This document shows, piece after piece, positions 52,588 through 58,922 of a stretch of 64,000 nt of DNA. This stretch comes from Streptomyces naganishii JCM 4654 (lineage in GTDB: Bacteria > Actinomycetota > Actinomycetes > Streptomycetales > Streptomycetaceae). Both the position numbers and the translations under genes were made by a program. The notes under the pieces are model-generated. The model saw only the letters and a list, made by a program, of their open reading frames with translations. It was not told the DNA's origin and did no database searches. Each line of letters starts with the position of its first letter. The first letter of the stretch is position 1. The stretch spans positions 1 through 64,000 of the forward strand of contig NZ_BMVF01000025.1 of assembly GCF_014650575.1 (NCBI RefSeq). Reading direction: 5' to 3'.

Positions 52588-52876
52588 CGCCCTGGTGGCC
52601 CAGGCCGACGCGGACGAGGACCTCGACTGGGCCGTCCCGGTCGACTCCACGATCGTGCGGGCTCACCAGCGCGCGGTCGGGGCCCCCAGAAGGGGGCCCC
52701 GACCGGCGAACCGGACGACCATGCCCTCGGCCGGTCCCGGGGCGGGCTGACCATGAAGATCCACCTCGCTTCCGATGCCCGCTGTCGGCCGGTGGCGTTC
52801 GTTCTCACCGCCGGACAAGCCGGTGACGCACCCGCCTTCGCCGATGTCATGGGCCGCCTGCGCGTTCCCCGTCGGC
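52588..52876 (+). pseudogene. IS5-type transposase fragment
   Basis: Plus strand: FTALVAQADADEDLDWAVPV, then DSTIVRAHQR with the first catalytic Asp. After a frame change it reads APTGEPDDHALGRSRGGLTM, then KIHLASDARCRPVAFVLTAG and DAPAFADVMGRLRVPR. This is the middle of an IS5/IS1647-like transposase. N-terminal and C-terminal parts are absent. Downstream, 52880-53075 reads AACVLVWAASAAWTGWQAPG and WISVLLLAVFTGLLVTAALF, apparently the end of an unrelated membrane protein joined to the relic. Confidence 0.65.
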
Positions 52877-53254
52877 GAGGATGGCCCCGCACACGCCGCG
52901 TGCGTCCTGGTATGGGCCGCGTCGGCCGCCTGGACGGGCTGGCAGGCGCCGGGAAGCCGGCAGATGTGGATATCCGTCCTGCTCCTCGCTGTTTTCACCG
53001 GCCTCCTCGTCACCGCCGCCCTCTTCCTGCGGAGTCTTCAAGCTCCGGGTACCGGCTGTCCCGCGCATCACACCGCTTCCCGCAAAACCGCACGCCCCGG
53101 TCACGCCCACGCCTGACCGCTTGTCAGCGGCAGCTGTGGTCCGGCAGTTGCCGGCTTGCCCGGGGCGTCCTCCCGAGACTGAGCTTTCGGCGTCTGTTCA
53201 GGCGATGTCAGGGCATACGGGCTTCACCCACCCTTGTGAGAGGAGCTCAATGCC

Positions 53255-53422
53255 ATGCTCGGCATAGTCGCGGCGGTGCTGTTCTTCGTGTCGTTTCTGA
53301 TCAACGCCGCGGACCTCAGTACGAATCATGTGTTTTCCTCGACGAACGTGATGCTGCTGGGGCTGACTGCTCTGGCCCTGCATGCGGCCGGGATCGGCGC
53401 CGGGTGGTCCCGGAGACGTTGA
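53255..53422 (+). CDS. Small membrane protein of 55 residues, unknown
   Basis: ATG 53255 with AGAGGAG nine bases upstream; the nearer ATG at 53250 is out of frame and stops after five codons. The product begins MLGIVAAVLFFVSFLINAAD, then STNHVFSSTNVMLLGLTALA, with two membrane helices and a short basic end GWSRRR. TGA at 53420-53422. Such small two-helix proteins are common in Streptomyces and have no known role. Placed between transposase debris and a broken oxidoreductase gene, it seems to be a surviving independent gene. Confidence 0.65.
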   Translation: MLGIVAAVLFFVSFLINAADLSTNHVFSSTNVMLLGLTALALHAAGIGAGWSRRR

Positions 53423-53519
53423 TCCACGCCCTGTCTCCTCGGGCTCGGTGACAGCTCGTCACCGAGCCCGAGGTGCGTCTTCGATCCTCGACCCGGCGGC
53501 TCGAGAAGGGGGAAGCAAC

Positions 53520-54110
53520 ACGAGATCTACGCCCGCCTCGTCCGCCAACTGAACGCCGTCCCCCGAGGTAGGCTGACGCTGCCGCGCACCGCGGCCCGCC
53601 TGGAACGCAGCCCCTACAGGCTGGCCTTCACCGCCCTCGCCGCCAACAACCTTCGCCATGGCCCTGTACCTGCCGTACGAGACCTTCGGTCCCGCCCTGC
53701 CCGCAGGCGCCCGCTCCGCCGCGGTGGTGTGGGGCGCTCGCACAGCGCGTCTTCAAGGAGTACCCCGGCGCCATGCGCCGGGCCGGACACCGAAGCGCCG
53801 ACGCCCTGTGCGACGCGATGCTGGACGGCCGCTCCGGCATCACGTTCACCAAGGACGAGTACGCCGGCGCCTGGAACCACGTACCCCCACCGTGGCCACC
53901 GCGTCCCGCCGCCCATCCCCGAACTCCTCGGCCCCTCGCCGCCCTGGACACCACCCCGGCCGTCCACACCAGCGAGGAGTTCCGCACCGTCCTGGCCGCC
54001 GGCCGGCGCCGGGCCTTCACCGCGAACACCATCTTCCGGGACAACACCTGGCGCGAGCGCGACCGACAAGGCACGCCGCGCGGCACTGCCCAGGCGGTCG
54101 CACGTGCGCC
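53520..54110 (+). pseudogene. Molybdopterin-dependent oxidoreductase, multiply frameshifted fragment
   Basis: Pieces in different frames match the region around the molybdopterin dinucleotide-binding part of assimilatory nitrate reductase or formate dehydrogenase-like enzymes. They are RLERSPYRLAFTALAA, MALYLPYETFGPALPAGARS, MRRAGHRSADALCDAMLDGR, SGITFTKDEYAGAWNHV, TSEEFRTVLAAGRRRAFTAN and TIFRDNTWRERDRQGTPRGT. The RS-x-T-A-N-T-I-F-R-D-x-x-W-R pattern is diagnostic for a Streptomyces subfamily. At least three frame changes (near 53650, 53730 and 53900) are required, and the N-terminal iron-sulfur part and the C-terminus are missing. Confidence 0.65.
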
Positions 54111-54267
54111 TCCAGGATGTCTCTTGGCGCGCGGCGAGGCGGGCGGCAGGAGCGGTCGCGGCTCTGCCGGTTCGAGTCCAGAGTTCACGATCATGCCCTC
54201 TCCGGACTCTTACTGGGTGACGGGCTTCGCGGAAGACGCGGGGCCGAGACACCTGAAGAGGACACGC

Positions 54268-54513
54268 ATGGACTCTGCCACGACGACTCTTGCCTCGCTG
54301 ATCACAGCGAACGCCTGTGCCCTGACGGCCCTCTGGCTGCGCTTACGCTGGCGCACCCGTGGCGAAGAGGTTCGGCGGCAGTCCCTGCTGGGCGTAACTG
54401 AGGCGGTGCCACCAGGCGTTCGGATGGAGCTGGATGACCAGAGCCATGATGGACACCGCATTCGCATGAAAATCACCCGTACCCCGGCTCGCGAGGGAAC
54501 TGCGGCAGAGTGA
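54268..54513 (+). CDS. Small membrane-anchored protein coupled to an ECF-like sigma gene
   Basis: 81 residues from ATG 54268, with AAGAGGA five bases upstream. Residues about 6-24 (TLASLITANACALTALWLRL) form one membrane helix. The remaining cytosolic-side tail (RWRTRGEEVRRQSLLGVTEA, VPPGVRMELDDQSHDGHRIR, MKITR) is basic then acidic, and a beta-rich end follows. The stop overlaps the GTG start of the sigma gene (GTGA 54510-54513). I do not recognise the family. Position and size suggest a small membrane regulator, possibly a sensor or anti-sigma-like partner. That role is inference. Confidence 0.65.
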   Translation: MDSATTTLASLITANACALTALWLRLRWRTRGEEVRRQSLLGVTEAVPPGVRMELDDQSHDGHRIRMKITRTPAREGTAAE

Positions 54514-55088
54514 GCGACCAAGACCCCCTGGACGGCACCGACCTGCCGAGTGCACCCGCCGCTCGTCGGAAGGATCTCGAGGGAGGCCGCGCCGCGCCCC
54601 TCCGGCAGGTGGAAAAAGAATTCTCTGCCTTCTACCGTGAAAATACCCGGCAACTCGTTGGTTTTCTGATCAATCAGGGGGCCGCGGTCTCTGCCGCAGC
54701 TGACATTGTTCAGGACACCATGCTCAAGGCGTATGAGCACTGGAACCATCTTCGGGAACCTCGGGCCTGGGCGCACACCGTCGCGTCCCGGGAACTGGCC
54801 CGGAGGATCGCATCCGTCGAGGAGAACCCGGTCGAGCAGATCCCCGAACCGACCTCGCTGCTCTCTGATCCGGATGCAATCGCGGAATGGGAGGACCGCT
54901 ACGACTTGTTGCCGCTGCTGCGTAGCTTGCCACCTCGGCAACGGCAGGTCCTGGCTTGGACTCTCGACGGCTTCACGCCCGGCGATATCGCCGCGCAGCT
55001 ACGGATCACATCGGAGGCCGTGCGAAGCAATCTTCGGAAGGCACGTCGCGCCGCAGCGGCCTACTTGAAAGCGCGAGAGGGGGAATAG
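54510..55088 (+). CDS. ECF-like RNA polymerase sigma factor
   Basis: 192 residues from GTG 54510. Region 2: EKEFSAFYRENTRQLVGFLI, AAADIVQDTMLKAYEHWNHL (the D-I-V-Q-D-x-x-x-x-A core) and REPRAWAHTVASRELARRIA. Region 4: LPPRQRQVLAWTLDGFTPGD, then IAAQLRITSEAVRSNLRKAR, a complete helix-turn-helix for -35 recognition. No anti-sigma factor with a zinc site is next door. The downstream gene starts on the last base of the sigma stop (TAGTG), so expression is coupled to the repetitive protein. A gene-specific role is unknown. Confidence 0.88.
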   Translation: MSDQDPLDGTDLPSAPAARRKDLEGGRAAPLRQVEKEFSAFYRENTRQLVGFLINQGAAVSAAADIVQDTMLKAYEHWNHLREPRAWAHTVASRELARRIASVEENPVEQIPEPTSLLSDPDAIAEWEDRYDLLPLLRSLPPRQRQVLAWTLDGFTPGDIAAQLRITSEAVRSNLRKARRAAAAYLKAREGE

Positions 55089-56179
55089 TGACCCACCGCG
55101 GCGAGCCCGAATTCCACGACCGGACTGCCGACCGCCTTCTCAGCCAGTACGGAGGCGACCTGGCCGCCCGCCTGGACGACGCCCTGGATGTCGAGGCCGG
55201 CCTGCGAGAGGCGCTGCTGCAGGTCCGCCACGACGCAGCGGTGGATCGTCTCGGCTGGGTGCTCGACGTGGAGGCAGGTCTGAGGGCAGTCCTCCCACCC
55301 CTGCCTCCGTCCTCCCACACGTCCACTCGCTCAGCCCGTCGGGGCGACGACAACCGGTTCGCCTGGCCGGTCGGTGCGTCAGACCGCTTGTCACTGCGCA
55401 CGAACCCGCATGTCGCGACGGCCTACCGTGCCCTCACCCGCGACATCGTGGTGGACGGTGAGTACCTGACCGGTGATGACGCACGTGACCTGGACCTGGA
55501 TCTGGTCCGTGCCCTCGCCCACGACTTGGACCACGCCTTCACCCTCGGCGTGGACGCCGAGCGCGATCGCGGCGGCGATTTCCGACGTGGTCTGGAGCGC
55601 GTGCGCTCCCTCAACCTGGCTCTCCGCCTCGACCTCGAGCGCGGTACCGGCCGCAACCACAACGGAAACCGCGACCATCCCCATGCCATCGCGCGCGATC
55701 TCGACCGCGTCCGCGCCATGATCCGCGTCCTCGACCGCATCCGTGCTCGCAGCCGCCGTCAAGGTGCTTCCCTCGGACTCCTGCTTGATCGCGCCCACTC
55801 TCGCGCCCGCGACCTCGAACTGGCCCTCGGTCGCGCCGGCTCGGACCGCGTTCTCACCTCTACCATCGTCAACATCCGAGTTCACGAAGTTGCACGAGCC
55901 ATCGGTATGGTGCTGGACCGGGTAGCGCCCGCGCTCGACCTGGACTCCGTGCACGCGTTCATCAACGACTTCACCACCGCTGATCTCCGGGCCGTCGACC
56001 TCGACGGCCTCGACCTCGCTGGAGTGCGGTGGTCGGAAACCGGAACCCGGTGGCCTGCGGCGGTGGATGTCGAAGAACTCAAGAGCCGCTCGGAGGAGAC
56101 TCCTCCCTGCAGCGGGATCTGGGTAGTTCGATCTGGCACTGCGACCGTGCGAGGTCTTCCCGTCGACATGGGATCGTGA
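55088..56179 (+). CDS. LD/R-rich repetitive protein of a sigma-factor operon, unknown
   Basis: 363 residues, GTG 55088 overlapping the sigma stop by one base. The N-terminal 75 residues hold two copies of an about 25-residue motif ending LDVEAGLREALL and LDVEAGLRAVLP. Residues about 105-290 are dominated by alternating Leu/Asp/Arg, e.g. DDARDLDLDLVRALAHDLDH, NLALRLDLERG, DLDRVRAMIRVLDRIRARSR and RARDLELALGRA. This suggests amphipathic helices or a helical repeat rod. The C-terminal part (NDFTTADLRAVDLDGLDLAG and VRWSETGTRWP) looks like pentapeptide-repeat sequence followed by the W-S-x-x-T-x-W-P element seen at the end of many Streptomyces proteins. No catalytic motif seen. Confidence 0.75.
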   Translation: MTHRGEPEFHDRTADRLLSQYGGDLAARLDDALDVEAGLREALLQVRHDAAVDRLGWVLDVEAGLRAVLPPLPPSSHTSTRSARRGDDNRFAWPVGASDRLSLRTNPHVATAYRALTRDIVVDGEYLTGDDARDLDLDLVRALAHDLDHAFTLGVDAERDRGGDFRRGLERVRSLNLALRLDLERGTGRNHNGNRDHPHAIARDLDRVRAMIRVLDRIRARSRRQGASLGLLLDRAHSRARDLELALGRAGSDRVLTSTIVNIRVHEVARAIGMVLDRVAPALDLDSVHAFINDFTTADLRAVDLDGLDLAGVRWSETGTRWPAAVDVEELKSRSEETPPCSGIWVVRSGTATVRGLPVDMGS

Positions 56180-56310
56180 ATCGATCACCACCGCCCGCAG
56201 CACTCTGGTCACCGGGTGAGTCGCTCGCAGGCCGCGGGCCCGCAGCGGTCAAGGGTTCTTGTTCACGTGCCGCGTCGGGCGACCCACACCGGGATCTCGG
56301 CAACTCACCG

Positions 56311-57174
56311 TCACTGACGCAGCCCGTGCCGGTCCACCCACGCGGAGATCGCCGCGGCGATCTCGGCAGGGTGGTCCTCCGGGGTGTGGTGCCCGGCCGG
56401 GACGTCATGGCGCTCGATCTCCAGGGCGGCCATGTGCTGCGCGCACCATGCGACGAGGCCGGGGCCCATCATGGTGCCCGGGCCGGGCGCGAAGTCGATC
56501 AGCAGCTTGGGGACGTCCGCGCTGCTCGCGAGCCACGCGTCGTACGCCTCGACGCGGGCAACGACATCGGCGGGCTCGCCCGCCAGGGGCATGGCTCGCG
56601 GCCACTGCAGCAGCGGTCGGCGGCTCTCCCGGGTCGGGTAGGGCCGGAGGTAGGCCTCCAGGTCGACGGTGTCGAGGGGGGTGGCGACGGTGTCGGGCAG
56701 CCCCTTCTCGATCATGAGGTTGTCGTCGAGGATCATGGCCTCTCCCACTGCCTCCGTCTTGATGGCCCGGAACAGCTCGCGGCCGTCCTCGGGGAACTCC
56801 TCCCAGGTCATCGGTTTGACGATGGTCTCGGTGAAGGCGATGCCTCGGACCCGGCCGGGGTGGCGGGCGGCGAAGTCGAAGGCGAGCGCGCCGCCCCAGT
56901 CGTGCCCGACCAGGACGACGCCGTCGAGGCCGAGCGCGTCGAACCAGGCGTCGAGGTAGCGGGTGTGGTCGTCGAAGGTGTAGTCGATGTCGGGTTTGCC
57001 GGACTCGCCCATGCCGATGAGATCGGGAGCGAGCAGGCGGCCCCGGCCGACGGCCGGCAGAACGTTCCGCCACAGATGTGAGGAGGTGGGGTTGCCGTGC
57101 AGGAAGACGATCGGCGCGCCGGAGCCGAGCGCGCGATAGTCGATCGTCGAGTCGAGGACGGGGGTGGTCGGCAT
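56311..57174 (-). CDS. Haloalkane dehalogenase (HLD-II type)
   Basis: 287 residues, ATG 57174 with GGGAGAA six bases upstream. Alpha/beta-hydrolase with dehalogenase residues: oxyanion/halide site IVFLHGNPTSSHLWRNVLPA (HGNPTSS, Asn about 28), nucleophile LVGHDWGGALAFDFAA (Asp about 92 followed by halide-binding Trp 93), catalytic-acid candidate Glu in IAFTETIVKPMTWEEF, and catalytic His in DVPAGHHTPEDHPAEI. HLD-II enzymes such as DhaA, LinB and DmmA hydrolyse C-halogen bonds to alcohols. It lies 46 bases downstream of the NmrA-like reductase, with a TetR regulator beyond, probably one regulated unit. Confidence 0.87.
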   Translation of the reverse strand: MPTTPVLDSTIDYRALGSGAPIVFLHGNPTSSHLWRNVLPAVGRGRLLAPDLIGMGESGKPDIDYTFDDHTRYLDAWFDALGLDGVVLVGHDWGGALAFDFAARHPGRVRGIAFTETIVKPMTWEEFPEDGRELFRAIKTEAVGEAMILDDNLMIEKGLPDTVATPLDTVDLEAYLRPYPTRESRRPLLQWPRAMPLAGEPADVVARVEAYDAWLASSADVPKLLIDFAPGPGTMMGPGLVAWCAQHMAALEIERHDVPAGHHTPEDHPAEIAAAISAWVDRHGLRQ

Positions 57175-57220
57175 GAGGATTCTCCCGGAAGTGTGTCGAG
57201 GGGACGTGCAACCCGCCGGA

Positions 57221-58039
57221 TCAGCGGAAGGCGGCGGTGCTGCGGGAGGCCCACTCCGCGAAGGGGCGAGGCGCACGGCCCAGGACCCGCTCGACGTCGG
57301 GGCTCACCCGGCGCTCGGCGCGCAGCGGCTCTCCGAGGATGGCGAGGGTGCCTTCCACCACCGGTTCGGGCATGAACGCGAGCATCTGCTCCCGGGCTTC
57401 TTCGCGGGTCTGCTCCACGAAGCGGACCGGCTCGCCGAGCGCGGCGCCGATCGCCGCGGCCCGCTCGCGCGGGGTGGTCGGAGCGGGGCCGGTGAGCTCG
57501 TACACGGCACCGGCGTGGCCGGGCTGCAGCAGCGCGGCGGCGGCGACCTCCGCGACGTCCGCCGGGTCGACCATCGGCAGGCCGACGTCGCCGAACGGCG
57601 CGGCGGCCACCCGGTCGGCGCGGATCGCCCCGGCCCAGGCGAAGGCGTTGGAGTTCAGCCCGCCGCAGCGCAGCACGGTCCAGTCGAGACCGGAGCCACG
57701 GAGCGCGGTCTCGAAGGCGGCGGGGTGGCGGTAGGCGTCCGGGCGGGTGGCGACGCCCAGGGAGGAGACGAGGACGACGCGGCGGACGCCGGCCGCCCTC
57801 GCGGCGTCGACGACGCCCTGCGGGTCGTCGCCGGCCACCAACAGGAACAGTGCGTCGGCGCCGTCGAGCGCGGGGCGCAGACTGCCGGGGTCAGCGAGGT
57901 CGGCCCGCACATGGGGCACGCCGACGGGGAGGTCGCGCGCCTCGCCCCGCGAAACCGCGGTCACCGCCTCGCCGCCCTCGGCGAGGATGCGGACCAGTTC
58001 TCGGCCGACGTTTCCGGTGGCTCCGGTCACTGTGATCAT
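57221..58039 (-). CDS. NAD(P)-binding NmrA/SDR-like reductase
   Basis: 272 residues. ATG 58039 has GGAG six bases upstream; the ORF extends to 58051 but that start would overlap the ribosome binding site. Atypical short-chain dehydrogenase: MITVTGATGNVGRELVRILA (G-x-x-G-x-x-G), GADALFLLVAGDDPQGVVDA, VRRVVLVSSLGVATRPDAYR, and a C-terminal helix near RVLGRAPRPFAEWA. It lacks a clear Y-x-x-x-K, as expected of the NmrA/azoreductase-like type. It is divergent from the TetR regulator across a 76-base spacer with a palindrome, so it is likely repressed by it. Followed by the dehalogenase. Confidence 0.85.
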   Translation of the reverse strand: MITVTGATGNVGRELVRILAEGGEAVTAVSRGEARDLPVGVPHVRADLADPGSLRPALDGADALFLLVAGDDPQGVVDAARAAGVRRVVLVSSLGVATRPDAYRHPAAFETALRGSGLDWTVLRCGGLNSNAFAWAGAIRADRVAAAPFGDVGLPMVDPADVAEVAAAALLQPGHAGAVYELTGPAPTTPRERAAAIGAALGEPVRFVEQTREEAREQMLAFMPEPVVEGTLAILGEPLRAERRVSPDVERVLGRAPRPFAEWASRSTAAFR

Positions 58040-58051
58040 GAAAGGCTCCAA

Positions 58052-58071
58052 TAAGTTAGTTGGCTGACTTA
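58052..58071. promoter_or_regulatory. Probable TetR operator between the NmrA-like and TetR genes
   Basis: TAAGTTAGTTGGCTGACTTA is a 20-base imperfect palindrome (14 of 20 positions symmetric). Related half-sites (GTTGGTCAG and GACTGAC) recur near 58106-58122 at the TetR gene start, so a second weaker site may allow autoregulation. It lies in the 76-base divergent spacer, 13 bases from the reductase start. Confidence 0.6.
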
Positions 58072-58115
58072 CTGCGACGGTAGCACGTCCCGAGAGGGGA
58101 TCTATAGTTGGTCAG

Positions 58116-58718
58116 GTGACTGACTCAGCGAATCCCGGGGCGCGGGCAGCCGACAAGCGCCGACGGCTCACCGCCGCGGCAGCGCAAGTCCTGTACGAGC
58201 AGGGCGTCGAGCGCACCACCCTCGCCGACATCGCACGGGCGGCCGACGTCCCCGTCGGCAACGTCTACTACTACTTCAAAACCAAGGACGAACTGGTCCG
58301 GGCCGCTCTGTCCGAGCACAGCACGCATCTGGACGAACTCATCGCCTCGCTGGAACAGTTGCCCGACCCCCGCGACCGCCTCAAGGTCCTGATCGAAGCC
58401 TGGGTCAGCCGACGCGACGCCGCGGCCCGCTATGGCTGCCCCACCGGAACCCTGGCCGTCGAACTCGACAAGCGTGCCGACGGCACCCTCGATGTGGAGG
58501 CCGGCGCCGTGATCCGGCGGCTGCTCGACTGGGCCGGGCACCAGTTCCGCGCCTTGGCTCTGCCCGACCCGGACGACCTCGCCCTCACCCTCGTCTCCGC
58601 TTACCAGGGCATGTCTCTTCTGGCCAACGCCCTGCGCGACCCGGACGTCATGACCCGAGAGGGCACCCGCCTCCTCGGCTGGCTCGACTCCCTCAAGGCT
58701 CCCGACCGGAGTCCCTGA
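58116..58718 (+). CDS. TetR-family transcriptional regulator
   Basis: 200 residues from GTG 58116. N-terminal helix-turn-helix: AAAAQVLYEQGVERTTLADI, ARAADVPVGNVYYYFKTKDE and LVRAALSEHSTHLDELIASL. The C-terminal ligand domain is of the LmrA/YxaF-like kind (RYGCPTGTLAVELDKRADGT, LALTLVSAYQGMSLLANALR). Divergent from the NmrA-like reductase gene, with a probable operator between, so it should repress reductase-dehalogenase and itself. The inducer could be a quinone, flavonoid or halogenated compound; that is inference from partner genes. Confidence 0.88.
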   Translation: MTDSANPGARAADKRRRLTAAAAQVLYEQGVERTTLADIARAADVPVGNVYYYFKTKDELVRAALSEHSTHLDELIASLEQLPDPRDRLKVLIEAWVSRRDAAARYGCPTGTLAVELDKRADGTLDVEAGAVIRRLLDWAGHQFRALALPDPDDLALTLVSAYQGMSLLANALRDPDVMTREGTRLLGWLDSLKAPDRSP

Positions 58719-58922
58719 CGGGGCCACGCGGAGGCGACGTGGTGGGTCGTACACCGAGCGATCCCCGCAGGGGCGGGACCGGCCGGCTCACCACCGCGGG
58801 CTGCGCTGCCGTATCCGTTCCGGACGTGGGCCCGGGGGAGCTACTGCGTGGGTCGGCCTCGGCACTGCCGGAAGGACAGCGCCGTCCGGTCGACATTGAC
58901 GGGTGGGTGCTATGAAGGGTGT

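Noticed and set aside
54150..54190. tRNA-like GGTTCGAGTCC motif
   Set aside because: The surrounding bases do not form the 5-bp T-stem or an acceptor stem.
55391..56212. Full-length minus-strand ORF opposite the LD/R-rich protein
   Set aside because: It has no ribosome binding site, and the plus strand frame is coupled to the sigma gene by stop/start overlap, which fixes the coding strand.
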